Shown: positions 18,036-27,263, counted from the first letter of the stretch. The stretch: DNA of 64,000 nucleotides from Photobacterium arenosum (GCF_014841115.1 NZ_JACYTP010000007.1:62001-126000), one strand, 5' to 3'. Program-made: numbers and translations. Notes: generated from the sequence alone by a model not told the origin.

Positions 18036-19310
18036 ATGAATTCGCTGGAGTTTTTTCTGAGTTCTGTGTTAAACGGCATTGGTAGTCTGTCCGATCTCAC
18101 CTCGGTATGGAGAGAATTATTTTCACTTCATGTCAATTTTCCTTTCTTCTGGCTGGTACTGGCAGGTTTGGTACTGGTGGCATTGCTGTTGTCTGTCGTC
18201 AGCCTGTTGTGGAAGCAGCACAGCCGTCGTTCCCGTGTTTACCGTGAGCTTGCCCGTGCCAATCAAAGAATGAGCCTGGCAACCTCAGTGGCGGGCATAG
18301 GTGTCTGGGAATGGGACGTGAATAGCGACACCTTGCAATGGAGCCCTTATCTGTATGATCTCTATGGTGTTCGTGTCGGCAGTAAGCTGGCATTGAGTGA
18401 CTGGATATCACGCCTGAAAAGTGGTGATGGCGACAAGGTGATCCGGTTGAGACAAATCGCAGGTAAACATAAACAGCAGACGCTGCTTATCGACATGATT
18501 GATCCGCTGGATGGGCAACCCAGAGTACTGGAGTTGGTGGTGCAGGGGTTGGTTAATGACGCGTCTCGTCTGATAGGCACACAGCGGGATATTTCGGATG
18601 TCATTGAACGGCAGCGCCAAATGGAACAGGCCGCTTTGCAGGACAAGCTGACGGGCCTGCCAAACACACGGGCGCTTAACCGAGTGCTCAAAGCCGCCTT
18701 TTCTGCGCCGGACGTAGAGAACAAAGTATTCGGACTGATGTTTATCGACCTGGATGGTTTTAAGCAGGTTAATGACACCCTCGGCCATGATGTGGGTGAT
18801 GCCTTGCTGCAGCACGCTTCCAAGCGGATGCGAGGATGCCTCAGGGTGGAAGATGAAGTCTTTCGTCTTGGTGGCGACGAATTTGTTGTCTGGGTGCCAC
18901 TGGGTGAATACGCAGTGAAGATCAATAAGCCCACCAAAGATATTGTCTTTGATGAAGATGAATCTGATCGCCGTGATCCTTCCATTCTCACCTGGGGAGA
19001 CAATGATGAAGAGCTGACGTTCAGAATGGAAACCATTGCAGAAAAATTGCTGCACACTCTGACCGTGCCTTTTAATTTTGGTGACAACCAGTGTCGCGTC
19101 TCGGCCAGTATCGGGATTGCCCGATACCCTGTGCACGCGAAAGATGCTCAAACACTGCTTAAGCGAGCGGATTGTGCCATGTACCAGGCTAAGCATCAGG
19201 GCAAACGTCAGTTTGCTCATTATGACCCGACACCCGCACAGAGCGAAGAAATCTGGCAACAGATTGATATTACAGAAGAAGCGTCAGATAACAAACAGGC
19301 TATGAGGTAG
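18036..19310 (+). CDS. Membrane PAS-GGDEF diguanylate cyclase with an insertion
   Basis: The 424-residue protein has one strong TM helix (about residues 34-57), a PAS-like domain (around W-E-W-D-V-N-S-D-T-L-Q-W, residues 85-195) and a GGDEF domain. The catalytic motif R-L-G-G-D-E-F is intact near residue 280, and an R-V-E-D inhibitory site lies five residues before it. About 45 mostly acidic residues are inserted just after the motif (D-E-D-E-S-D-R-R-D-P and following), where canonical cyclases continue directly. It sits just upstream of the second tad locus, so it may tune c-di-GMP for pilus or biofilm control, but there is no operon link. Confidence 0.87.
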   Translation: MNSLEFFLSSVLNGIGSLSDLTSVWRELFSLHVNFPFFWLVLAGLVLVALLLSVVSLLWKQHSRRSRVYRELARANQRMSLATSVAGIGVWEWDVNSDTLQWSPYLYDLYGVRVGSKLALSDWISRLKSGDGDKVIRLRQIAGKHKQQTLLIDMIDPLDGQPRVLELVVQGLVNDASRLIGTQRDISDVIERQRQMEQAALQDKLTGLPNTRALNRVLKAAFSAPDVENKVFGLMFIDLDGFKQVNDTLGHDVGDALLQHASKRMRGCLRVEDEVFRLGGDEFVVWVPLGEYAVKINKPTKDIVFDEDESDRRDPSILTWGDNDEELTFRMETIAEKLLHTLTVPFNFGDNQCRVSASIGIARYPVHAKDAQTLLKRADCAMYQAKHQGKRQFAHYDPTPAQSEEIWQQIDITEEASDNKQAMR

Positions 19311-19501
19311 TGCTGGCGTGTCATTTTATTGGCTGTTTTGATTTGATAAGCCTGTGTCAGATAAAAAATTGGTGCTTATGAAAAAAAAGTTCAAGTAATC
19401 CAATAAATTTTTTACACAAAATTTGTATAGAATCTAATATTTGAGACAGGGAAGAAGAAAAACTATTCTACAGAATGCTAAACCAAAGTGAGGTATGTTC
19501 T

Positions 19502-19711
19502 ATGAAGTACGTAGTATTAGCCTGGATTCACACAACCGACTTTATTCAGCGTTTGGTCAAAGAAGAAAAGGGTGCCTCTGCCATTGAGTATGTCTTGATC
19601 GCGGCAGTGATTGTTGGTGCAGTGAGTTTGCTAAATTTGGATGGTTTTATTGCTGGAGCGGGCACTCTATTAAAAGACGCAGTGGTATCAGCTGGTGTAA
19701 CCCCTGAGTAG
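19502..19711 (+). CDS. flp: Flp-type major pilin
   Basis: The start at 19502 follows GTGAGG at good spacing; an in-frame ATG at 19475 is less likely. The 69-residue prepilin has a short leader, then K-G-A-S-A-I-E-Y-V-L-I-A-A-V-I-V-G. This is the Flp signature, with cleavage after Gly and Glu at position 5 followed by Tyr. The protein polymerises into the Tad pilus after cleavage by TadV, whose gene is next with a 2-base gap. The upstream 190 bases are strongly AT-rich and likely contain the locus promoter. Confidence 0.93.
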   Translation: MKYVVLAWIHTTDFIQRLVKEEKGASAIEYVLIAAVIVGAVSLLNLDGFIAGAGTLLKDAVVSAGVTPE

Positions 19712-19713
19712 CA

Positions 19714-20115
19714 ATGAAAGAGATTATATTGGTTTCTTTTCTTTTGATATTTTCATTAGTTGATTATAGAAGGATGAAAGTGCCAAATTGGATGTTGTTT
19801 ATTTTCTTATTTGTCGTTTTCCTTAGTTTTTTTAATCTAGAAAATAGAGGGTGGACAGCAATAGATGTAAACTCAATGATATTGATTTTTTCCCTAACTT
19901 TTCCAGGGTTATATTTTTCAGTTTTTGGTGCATCTGACGTGAAAATACTGTTAATCATGGCACTAATATTGTCTTTCTCTCAGATGCTGGATGTACTTCT
20001 TTACTCATTTGTCTGCTTCGCAGTGTACTGGTGGTTATTTGCTCGTGGCCAGAAGGAAGCTCCCTTTGTACCAAGCTTGTTGGTTGGGGTGGTCGCATCG
20101 TTATGGATTCTATAA
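19714..20115 (+). CDS. tadV: TadV/CpaA prepilin peptidase
   Basis: The 133-residue hydrophobic protein has several TM helices and the two aspartates of A24 peptidases. The first is in L-V-D-Y-R-R-M-K-V-P-N near the N-terminus; the second is in F-G-A-S-D-V-K-I-L in the middle. It cuts the leader of Flp and of the TadE-like pseudopilins at the cytoplasmic face of the inner membrane. The gene and its neighbours are more AT-rich than the rest of the tad locus. It overlaps the next gene by 13 bases. Confidence 0.9.
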   Translation: MKEIILVSFLLIFSLVDYRRMKVPNWMLFIFLFVVFLSFFNLENRGWTAIDVNSMILIFSLTFPGLYFSVFGASDVKILLIMALILSFSQMLDVLLYSFVCFAVYWWLFARGQKEAPFVPSLLVGVVASLWIL

Positions 20116-20582
20116 AAAAGAAGTGCTTCAGGATCAAACGGATAAAGCAGCAGGGTTCTGCTGCTCTGGAAACCATATTTCTTTTGCCTGTCGTGCTGAT
20201 GATTTTTTATGCCATTGCCCAGTACAGCTTAATTTTTGTTTCCATTCAGATGCTGAATTATGTCTCAGAAGAAGCGCTTCGCAAGAGCATTTCCTATGTG
20301 GATGAGAATTGTTATTACGGCGGTGCTTGCGACAGTACCGAACTGAAAGATCATATTGAGCAATCTGCAGAATCATTAATAAAAAACTATACTGGATCAA
20401 ATTCAGGGAGAGGCTCACTCTTCGGGCAGAGTCTGGATGATAACCTTTCAATCAATATCGATTCAGATACATTTTGCTGTAAAGTCACCATCATCTATAA
20501 CTATAAGAACAAACCATTCTTACCGTCTTTCGGTTTGCCTGTACCGGACGAATTAAAATCGACTGCAATATTGAATTTATAG
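20103..20582 (+). CDS. TadE-like pseudopilin
   Basis: The ATG at 20103 gives a 159-residue protein with a basic N-terminus and a prepilin-like segment Q-G-S-A-A-L-E-T-I-F-L-L-P-V-V. One hydrophobic helix follows at about residues 20-42, then a periplasmic domain with four cysteines. An upstream in-frame start at 20031 would overlap tadV by 85 bases and adds no sensible leader. It is placed early in the operon, between tadV and cpaB, rather than at the end as in the first tad locus. Confidence 0.8.
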   Translation: MDSIKKKCFRIKRIKQQGSAALETIFLLPVVLMIFYAIAQYSLIFVSIQMLNYVSEEALRKSISYVDENCYYGGACDSTELKDHIEQSAESLIKNYTGSNSGRGSLFGQSLDDNLSINIDSDTFCCKVTIIYNYKNKPFLPSFGLPVPDELKSTAILNL

Positions 20583-20605
20583 AAATGCGTTCAGTTTGCA
20601 TTTCT
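20581..20605 (+). terminator. Small intra-operon hairpin
   Basis: AGAAATGC and GCATTTCT form an 8-bp stem with a 9-base loop directly at the TadE-like stop. There is no T tract. It may act as an attenuator or mRNA processing/stabilising element separating pilin genes from the assembly genes. Confidence 0.3.
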
Positions 20606-20646
20606 TAAACTATGCTGCCAGACAGCGCGAGTAGAGTGAGGGTAAA

Positions 20647-21717
20647 ATGCAGGGACGCACGTTAAAAATTGCTGCTGCCGTCTTATTGGTGATGGCGCTC
20701 TTAATTGGCTGGTACGGTGTTACCTTGAGTGGCCGCACCTCAACGCAAGCCTCATCGCCAGCGGTTTCCGTTTCTAAGCCTGTGGTGACTGTCTGGGCAT
20801 TCGCTAATGATGTACCGAAACAGGCTGTGTTGACGGAAGACATGCTGGTCGCCACACAAGTAACCGATGCCACCGCCGAAGACATTCGCGACTATTCCCC
20901 TTTTATTGGCAGACAGCTGAAATTGTCTGTTGTGAAAGGAACCCGCCTCAAATCTGCTCTGTTGCTGGGTCAGTTACCCATTGCACAGTCTCTGCCTCAG
21001 GGATACCGCGCGATTGCGATTCAAGCCAGTGAACTGACCACAGTCGGCGGACATGTTCATCCCGGGTATCGGGTAGATGTGATTTACCTGCTCCGCGCCA
21101 ATAAGGAATCGGGCGATAACAGTACCGCCCGGCGCATTCTGAGTAACGTAGAAGTGCTGGCTGTCGGGGATCAACTGAACTTCGACAGTAAAAAAACAGA
21201 GAAGCAAATTAACGATAAGGCCAGAACCGTAGTGCTGGCCGTTCCTGCCACAGATACGCCTCAGTTATTGCTGGCTGAAACCACGGGGCAGCTCAGGCTG
21301 GCAGTGGTGGGCACCCAGGAGCTGGCACCTGCCGTTGAGTTAACGGCTGATACAGAGAGCATGATGGCCTACACGCCGGTTGCCGGTCAGACATCTGACA
21401 CCAATCAGACACTTGGCGTCAATCAAATAGCGGGCGTTATTCAGGCGCCTAAAGTCATTATTTCTTCGCAGAAAACAGCCAGTACCTCACAGGGCGCACC
21501 TGCTGTAATGATGACAGCACCCAGCCATTCAACGGTCAAAGAACCTGAAGATGTTAAACAAGACGACAGCTATGTCATCTCATTAAAAACGCTGGGTGGG
21601 TATCGCGAAGCAGAAGTGGAAGTGAAAAAACCGACTCCGGTGAAATACCGTTACGTTGCGCCTCGGGTTGAGGTGTATCAGGGCGAGAGCCGAACTCTGG
21701 TTCGCACCAGCCACTGA
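20647..21717 (+). CDS. cpaB: CpaB/RcpC Flp pilus assembly protein
   Basis: The 356-residue protein has an N-terminal TM helix (about residues 7-26) and a SAF-like domain (V-W-A-F-A-N-D-V-P-K-Q-A-V-L-T-E-D-M-L, then G-R-Q-L-K-L-S-V-V-K-G-T). A RcpC-type C-terminal domain follows (A-I-A-I-Q-A-S-E-L-T-T-V-G-G-H-V-H-P-G). CpaB/RcpC is a periplasmic partner of the Tad secretin. The last 100 residues are a Thr/Ser/Gln-rich tail of low complexity. Confidence 0.88.
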   Translation: MQGRTLKIAAAVLLVMALLIGWYGVTLSGRTSTQASSPAVSVSKPVVTVWAFANDVPKQAVLTEDMLVATQVTDATAEDIRDYSPFIGRQLKLSVVKGTRLKSALLLGQLPIAQSLPQGYRAIAIQASELTTVGGHVHPGYRVDVIYLLRANKESGDNSTARRILSNVEVLAVGDQLNFDSKKTEKQINDKARTVVLAVPATDTPQLLLAETTGQLRLAVVGTQELAPAVELTADTESMMAYTPVAGQTSDTNQTLGVNQIAGVIQAPKVIISSQKTASTSQGAPAVMMTAPSHSTVKEPEDVKQDDSYVISLKTLGGYREAEVEVKKPTPVKYRYVAPRVEVYQGESRTLVRTSH

Positions 21718-21731
21718 CAGGGAGAGAGTGA

Positions 21732-22889
21732 ATGCTGCGTTTTGTTAATGGATTATGTGTGTTTTTGGCTCTAAGCCTGAGTGTGTCCGTCAATGCCCGT
21801 GATTTTCAACTGGATGTGGGTCAGCAAGTGACCGTGCATTCCGGGAAACGCATTCAGCGGGCAGCCATTGGCGAACCCTCTGTGGCGGGCGTTAAAGTGT
21901 TAAGTACCTCTGAGTTACTGGTGACAGGTAAACAGACAGGGACAACTTCTCTTTTGATTTGGGAGCAGGGAGCTTATGAGCCCGTTCGCCACCGGATTTC
22001 TGTCAACCCCGGTGGTGTTGCAACATCCAATATTCAGGTGCAGACAGATATTAAAGTGGTCGAAGTGAGTAAAAGTGCGCTCAAAGAAGCGGGCTTCTTT
22101 TTCGGTAAGCAGGGTTCCGGCGGCACCTTCTGGGGTATTGGGAATGCCAGTGCGATCACTGGCGCTTCGTTTAATGGTTTTCGTGGCAGCTTCTTATCCA
22201 GTGGCGATGCGTTCAATCTGGTGATCGGCAACGTGGCGGATCATTTTCTCGGCACAGTGAGTGCGCTGGACAGTAACGGTTTTGCCTACACGCTGGCTGA
22301 ACCCAGCCTGGTGACTATGTCTGGCCATACTGCGACCTTTCTGGCCGGTGGGGAATTTCCGTATCCGAAAAGCACCAGTGATGATGATATCAGCATAGAG
22401 TTTAAAGAATTTGGGGTTCGTCTGAACCTGACGCCGACTGTGATGTCGGGCGATCGCATTATGCTGAAAGTGGCCCCTGAAGTGAGTGAGCTGAACTATG
22501 CCCAGGGTGTACAGGCCTCCGGCGTTATAGTGCCGGGATTGTCGGTACGCCGCACAGACACCACAGTTCAGCTGGGCAACGGCGAAAGCTTCGTGATCAG
22601 CGGGCTGGTCAGCCGCAGTACGATCAAAAATGCCAACCGTTTCCCGGGATTGGGTGACATTCCAATTCTTGGCGCCTTTTTTCGCTCAACCCGGTTAGAA
22701 GAGAATGACAAAGAACTCATGATGGTCGTTACGCCGCATCTGGTGAAACCCTTTGCCAGTAATGCGCCACTACCACCGTTACCGGGCGAAATGTATCGTC
22801 AGTTTAAACCCAACTTTTTCGAATTAATTTTTCTGGATGCTGAACCCAGAGAACTACCCGTAAAAATGGGTTTTGCAGGGGAGGGTTAA
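21732..22889 (+). CDS. cpaC: CpaC/RcpA Tad pilus secretin
   Basis: The 385-residue protein has a signal peptide (ending S-V-N-A-R) and an N-terminal BON-like pilus domain (G-K-R-I-Q-R-A-A-I-G-E-P-S-V-A-G). The C-terminal secretin domain shows A-E-P-S-L-V-T-M-S-G, a F-L-A-G-G-E-F-P-Y-P segment, and F-P-G-L-G-D-I-P-I-L-G-A-F-F. It forms the outer-membrane pore of the Tad machine. It starts 14 bases after cpaB with a GGGAGAG ribosome site. It is on the short side for CpaC proteins but keeps all recognised parts. Confidence 0.9.
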   Translation: MLRFVNGLCVFLALSLSVSVNARDFQLDVGQQVTVHSGKRIQRAAIGEPSVAGVKVLSTSELLVTGKQTGTTSLLIWEQGAYEPVRHRISVNPGGVATSNIQVQTDIKVVEVSKSALKEAGFFFGKQGSGGTFWGIGNASAITGASFNGFRGSFLSSGDAFNLVIGNVADHFLGTVSALDSNGFAYTLAEPSLVTMSGHTATFLAGGEFPYPKSTSDDDISIEFKEFGVRLNLTPTVMSGDRIMLKVAPEVSELNYAQGVQASGVIVPGLSVRRTDTTVQLGNGESFVISGLVSRSTIKNANRFPGLGDIPILGAFFRSTRLEENDKELMMVVTPHLVKPFASNAPLPPLPGEMYRQFKPNFFELIFLDAEPRELPVKMGFAGEG

Positions 22890-22890
22890 G

Positions 22891-23994
22891 ATGCAGCTCA
22901 TGGCCTATACGGCGGATCATCACGCCAAACTGGATGTGTCAGAAGCGATCCCGGAAGGGTGTACGCTGACATGGATAGAAGATGCGTCTCATCTTAGTTC
23001 TAACCTGGCCTGGAAACAGACGCGCATTCTGATTTTAGTGGCCTCTGACTGGCCAATGTCCGATATCGAAAGCCTGATGGACAACTTTGCGCCCCGGCGC
23101 GTCATTCTGGTGGATCTGACACCAGAGGCGCACTGGCATGGCATTCAGCAAAACCAGCTGGTCCGCAAACACCTTCACTGGTGTGAGCTGGAGGGACTGA
23201 CAGATCTGATCATGAATCTGACGCAGATGACGTCTTTTGACGCCACATCGCGTTTGGCGCTGTTATCGCCCCGCAATGACTGTGATGGTGCGTTGCTGGC
23301 CATAGCTGCAGCGTCACAGCTGCAACGAAAGCACAATCAGCCCGTCCTGTTATTGGATCTGGGGCGACCATACAGTGATGTGTCTTCTTATTTGGGCTGC
23401 GGTGATCGTATTGATTTTCTCACCTTGCTGGAGAAAAAAGATTATCTCAGTGCGCAGTGGCTTCAGGAGCAAGAGCTGGACGCCACAACCGGTATTCATG
23501 TTATCGGCATGCCGGACTCGGACAATTACAGCGCTGTAACCATGGAAGCACTGGTGGAAGTGATGGATCTGCTGGAAGGCATGTACAGCAATATCATTAT
23601 TAATCTCACCGGTATGCCACCCAGCCCTTTACTGTTTTTCATGGTCAATCGCTGCGATCAGCATTGGCTGCTGTCCGATCAGAAAAACGTCAGTCTGAAA
23701 AGCGCCTGCGATTTGGCTGAATTACTTTACCTTCAGGGGATCAGGCCGGGCAGCGTGAATTTAGTGCTGGCGCCTTTTTCCCCTGAAGTGATGCCGGGGA
23801 AAGAGATGATCCAAAATCAGCTTCCGATCTTAGTTCGTGGCGATTTACCGTACACCTTTGCAGTCATTACTGACATTAATGCTAACGCACTGTTTCCGCC
23901 CAGTGGTGAGTTCAGGTTGTATATGAAGGCGGTTGAGAAATTGCTCTGGCTGTCGACAGAAAAATCACGCTGGCAGTTTTCTCTGGGCTGGTAA
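22891..23994 (+). CDS. tadZ: TadZ/CpaE-like protein lacking a canonical P-loop
   Basis: I chose the ATG at 22891, next to a GGGGAGGG ribosome site, over an upstream TTG. The 367-residue protein sits where tadZ/cpaE lies in other loci. It has an atypical receiver-like N-terminal half (residues 1-115) and a MinD/ParA-like C-terminal half. At the expected nucleotide-binding loop the sequence reads L-L-S-P-R-N-D-C-D-G-A-L-L-A, so the Gly-rich Walker A of CpaE is missing. The following V-L-L-L-D-L-G-R-P strand is kept. TadZ localises the pilus machine at the pole; here it probably acts without ATP hydrolysis. Confidence 0.8.
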   Translation: MQLMAYTADHHAKLDVSEAIPEGCTLTWIEDASHLSSNLAWKQTRILILVASDWPMSDIESLMDNFAPRRVILVDLTPEAHWHGIQQNQLVRKHLHWCELEGLTDLIMNLTQMTSFDATSRLALLSPRNDCDGALLAIAAASQLQRKHNQPVLLLDLGRPYSDVSSYLGCGDRIDFLTLLEKKDYLSAQWLQEQELDATTGIHVIGMPDSDNYSAVTMEALVEVMDLLEGMYSNIIINLTGMPPSPLLFFMVNRCDQHWLLSDQKNVSLKSACDLAELLYLQGIRPGSVNLVLAPFSPEVMPGKEMIQNQLPILVRGDLPYTFAVITDINANALFPPSGEFRLYMKAVEKLLWLSTEKSRWQFSLGW

Positions 23995-24030
23995 GTATCC
24001 TTAGGTGATTTCTCAAATCAAGGAGTAGGT

Positions 24031-25290
24031 ATGGGAAATGAAATGGTGTGGCCAAGCAGGGAATTGGTGATTCAGCAGGAAGAATCGACGCTGGCTCTGA
24101 AAGCGGAATTACACCGTTACATCATAGAGCAGTTGGAAGAAGATGGCCTGATGTTCGAGATGGAACGTCAGGAAATGCAGCCGCACGTACATGATTACGT
24201 TCGTCAGTATTTTCAGCAGCATAAGGAACTGAATCAACATCTGAATATACAGGATCTGGTCACGGAACTGATGGATGAAATCGTCGGTTTTGGCCCGTTA
24301 CAGAACCTGCTGGATGACCCAAACATCGACGATATTTTAATTAACGGCCCGAAAAACATCTATGTTGAGCGAAGCGGTCAGTTAAGCCGGATTTCCCTGA
24401 GGTTCATGAATGATCAGCATGTTTTGCGGGTTATTCGCCGTATGATTTCGCCAATTGGCCGGCGAATTGATGAGTCCAACCCCATGGTGGATGCCCGTTT
24501 GCCAGACGGCAGCCGGATCAATGCGGTGATCCCGCCTTTGTCTATTGATGGCCCTTGCCTGTCTATCCGGAAATTCAAAAAAGAAGGTCTGACGGCGGAT
24601 ACCTTAATTCAAAATGGCGCGATGAGCGTTGCCATGCATCAGTTGCTGAGAAGCTGTGCGAAATCGCGTTTTAATATTCTGATCAGTGGTTCAACGGGGT
24701 CAGGTAAAACTACTTTGCTAAATATTCTCAGCCAGTACATCAATACCGGTGAACGTATTGTAACCATTGAAGATGCCGCCGAACTGCAGCTCAGGAACGG
24801 TCACGTTGTCCGTCTGGAAACACGCCCGCCAAACTCTGAGGGCCATGGCGAAGTGACCGCCAGAGATTTGCTCAAAAATGCCCTGCGGATGCGGCCTGAT
24901 CGCATCATTCTGGGTGAAAGCCGTGGGGGTGAAGTGCTGGATATGCTGCAGGCGATGAACACAGGCCACCAAGGGTCGATGAGTACCCTGCATGCTAACT
25001 CCCCCCGCGATGCGCTGGTGCGGCTGGAAATGATGGTTACACTGGCCGGTTTCACTTCCACCGAATCGCTGATTAAACAAATTATTGCCACTGCACTGGA
25101 TATGATTGTTCAGGTTTCACGACTGCCAAGCGGTAAGCGGGTCATTACTCACATTGTTGAAGTACAAGACGTGGCAGACGATCAGATCCGCATTCAGGAA
25201 CTGTATAAATATAACCAGCAGACAGAAGATTTTGTGCCTGTTGATGCTATGTCAGTCCACCTGCGTAAAAAGCTGGAGGAGGGGCTATGA
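24031..25290 (+). CDS. tadA: TadA/CpaF secretion ATPase
   Basis: The 419-residue protein has an N-terminal domain (residues 1-100) and a GspE-type ATPase core. Walker A is G-S-T-G-S-G-K-T-T near residue 220. The Asp box is T-I-E-D-A-A-E, Walker B is [11 protein letters not shown], and the His box is [11 protein letters not shown]. All motifs are intact. As in other tad loci this single hexameric ATPase would power both extension and retraction. An AAGGAG ribosome site precedes the ATG, and the stop overlaps tadB (ATGA). Confidence 0.94.
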   Translation: MGNEMVWPSRELVIQQEESTLALKAELHRYIIEQLEEDGLMFEMERQEMQPHVHDYVRQYFQQHKELNQHLNIQDLVTELMDEIVGFGPLQNLLDDPNIDDILINGPKNIYVERSGQLSRISLRFMNDQHVLRVIRRMISPIGRRIDESNPMVDARLPDGSRINAVIPPLSIDGPCLSIRKFKKEGLTADTLIQNGAMSVAMHQLLRSCAKSRFNILISGSTGSGKTTLLNILSQYINTGERIVTIEDAAELQLRNGHVVRLETRPPNSEGHGEVTARDLLKNALRMRPDRIILGESRGGEVLDMLQAMNTGHQGSMSTLHANSPRDALVRLEMMVTLAGFTSTESLIKQIIATALDMIVQVSRLPSGKRVITHIVEVQDVADDQIRIQELYKYNQQTEDFVPVDAMSVHLRKKLEEGL

Positions 25291-26183
25291 ACAGCGCGAT
25301 CTTTATCGCGGTGGTATTGCTGCTTGCCAGCTGCGTATTAATGGTGATTGCCACCAGGCGGCCCAAAGCTGCGACCTCCAAAGCTGTAACAGAAAAAGCT
25401 GCGACAGAGAAAGCCCGGAAACAGGGTGCAGACGAACGGCCTGTCCAGCGCAAGGATCGCTTGCAGGAAAACTGGCAGCGACTGGGGCTGAGCACATCGG
25501 TTTACATGCTGGTGGTTTATGCGGCTTGCCTGTTGTGCGGGCCTTTCGTGCTGGCTCGCCTGTCTGGTATTGGCGGGCTGGGCATTGGTTTGCTTGTTTC
25601 TGTGGGATTTATTCTCCTGCTGGGGCAGATCCGAAAAAGTAATAAACGCCGGAAGATTCTTCAGCAGTTACCAGGATTTATTGATCACCTTAATCGCCGT
25701 ATACATGTTGGCATGTCGCTCAACAAAGCAGTCGAGCAGGTACTGCCCGCGATGAATAACCCTTTACGCAGTGCTGCGCAACGGGCGGTTCAGCGTACCA
25801 GCCTGGGCACAGAACTTTATGACTCCTTCTATAAAGAAGCAAAAATAACGGGTGTTCAGGAGTTTGCCCTGCTTGGCTCTGTGTTTAAGGTGAATCATCA
25901 GTTTGGCGGCAGCGTGACGGCGGCACTAGAAAATTTGGTTGAGTTGCTGCATCAGCAGGAACGAAGCCAGCGTGAACTGAAGTCGATGACAGGGGAAACC
26001 AGGGTGACAGCCTGGGTGATGGGAGTGGCACCGACGGCCATGGCAATTTATATGCTGGTGTCTAATCCCCAGCAGTTGTTGTCTATGTGGGCAGATGAGT
26101 CAGGCCGGCAGGCGCTGATGCTGGGCATTGGGGCGCAGGTACTGGGTGCCTTGGTGTTGTGGCGCATGGTTCGGTCGTTATAA
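25287..26183 (+). CDS. tadB: TadB inner-membrane platform protein
   Basis: The 298-residue protein has an N-terminal TM helix, a Lys/Ala-rich cytoplasmic stretch (a short repeat of K-A-A-T/K-A-V-T type), two central TM helices, a GspF-type cytoplasmic domain, and C-terminal TM helices. Motifs such as L-P-G-F-I-D-H-L-N-R-R-I-H-V-G and F-G-G-S-V-T-A-A-L-E-N-L fit TadB/GspF. It overlaps tadA by four bases. The next gene, tadC, is separated by 183 bases that hold a palindromic repeat pair, which is unusual inside this otherwise tight operon. Confidence 0.88.
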   Translation: MNSAIFIAVVLLLASCVLMVIATRRPKAATSKAVTEKAATEKARKQGADERPVQRKDRLQENWQRLGLSTSVYMLVVYAACLLCGPFVLARLSGIGGLGIGLLVSVGFILLLGQIRKSNKRRKILQQLPGFIDHLNRRIHVGMSLNKAVEQVLPAMNNPLRSAAQRAVQRTSLGTELYDSFYKEAKITGVQEFALLGSVFKVNHQFGGSVTAALENLVELLHQQERSQRELKSMTGETRVTAWVMGVAPTAMAIYMLVSNPQQLLSMWADESGRQALMLGIGAQVLGALVLWRMVRSL

Positions 26184-26213
26184 GGCGGTTTGGCTGGGTT
26201 CAAGCCGCTTAAT

Positions 26214-26326
26214 GGATCCCCGCCTGCGCGGGGATGACGAAGTAAAAAGATGAAAAGAGTGCAGTGGCGAGAAGTCTTAATGACGTACACGCCGACTCGC
26301 CGTCATTCCCGCGAAGGCGGGAATCT
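26214..26326. repeat. Inverted pair of REP-like palindromes inside the tad operon
   Basis: Two 26-base palindromic elements face each other: GGATCCCCGCCTGCGCGGGG plus ATGACG at 26214-26239, and CGTCATTCCCGCGAAGGCGG plus GAATC ending at 26326. Related elements occur at 28499-28524, 48320-48345, 48478-48503, 55324-55350 and 55581-55607, and within the 59-60.5 kb array. The closing base pairs differ between copies (C-G versus T-A) while pairing is kept. Confidence 0.8.
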
Positions 26327-26366
26327 AAGGACGGCAAAGCAGAGTAGGGATAAACAGAGGTAGAGA

Positions 26367-27263
26367 ATGACAGTCACCGCTTATTTGATCATTGCCAGTT
26401 TATTGCTCACTGCAGGCGGGGCCGGTTTGATGTACTGGTCAGTCAAATTACAAAAAGCACGCAGTGTAGAGCAAAATCTTGCCAAGTCGCTGGGTAAGAC
26501 GCCCGGCGAGCGCGTGATTCAGACAGGCCAGATGTTGTGGGGGAAAACCAAGCGGCGTAATGCCTCATTTCTGAGTGATATTCTGGAGATGATGCGCAAA
26601 GCCGGATACATCTCCAACCGCGAGCAGACACTGGCCGTGTTCAGGATGGCTGCCGTGTGGTGTGCCGTTCAGCTGGTGTTCGCCAGTCAGCTCATCCAGG
26701 CCGATGCGCCGGTAAACAATAAAATCAGCCTGGCGTTTATCAGTGCGCTCGGTACGGCGTATCTCACTATTCAATGGCTTAAGAAAAAAGCGGCCAAGCG
26801 CACCCGGATTATTGATGAAGAAATGATTATCGGCCTGCAGGTCATGAAAATTTTGTGGGATGTCGGTTTGTCGCTGGAGAGTTTGTTGCGCACCCTGACC
26901 CGTGAACTGTCGGAACTGACTCCTGAGCTGAATAAAGAACTGAAACTGGTACTCAGCAAAATTGAAGCGGGCCAGGAACGTTCCTCTGCTTTTAGCGAAG
27001 TGGCCAGTGTGAATGATTCCACCGGCATGCAGGATTTGTTAACCATGCTGGCACAGGTATCTGAAACCGGCGGCAATATGTCGGCTTCGCTGAATCAGTT
27101 ATCTCAGTTGTTGCAGGACAGACGGCGCACTCAACTGCAGGAAAAAGTCACCAAGCTGTCGGGGAAAATGTCAGTGGTCATGATGGTGTTCCTGTTCCCG
27201 GCACTGTTTGTTGTGCTAGCCGGACCGGGGTTCATGGCACTCGTCAAGGCGATTGGCAGTTGA
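26367..27263 (+). CDS. tadC: TadC inner-membrane platform protein
   Basis: The 298-residue protein has an N-terminal TM helix, further TM helices around residues 95 and 125, a GspF-like cytoplasmic domain (S-K-I-E-A-G-Q-E-R-S-S-A-F, then T-G-G-N-M-S-A-S-L-N-Q-L) and a C-terminal TM helix ending in V-L-A-G-P-G-F. It pairs with TadB to form the platform on which the TadA ATPase acts. It starts 40 bases after a palindromic repeat pair. Confidence 0.88.
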   Translation: MTVTAYLIIASLLLTAGGAGLMYWSVKLQKARSVEQNLAKSLGKTPGERVIQTGQMLWGKTKRRNASFLSDILEMMRKAGYISNREQTLAVFRMAAVWCAVQLVFASQLIQADAPVNNKISLAFISALGTAYLTIQWLKKKAAKRTRIIDEEMIIGLQVMKILWDVGLSLESLLRTLTRELSELTPELNKELKLVLSKIEAGQERSSAFSEVASVNDSTGMQDLLTMLAQVSETGGNMSASLNQLSQLLQDRRRTQLQEKVTKLSGKMSVVMMVFLFPALFVVLAGPGFMALVKAIGS

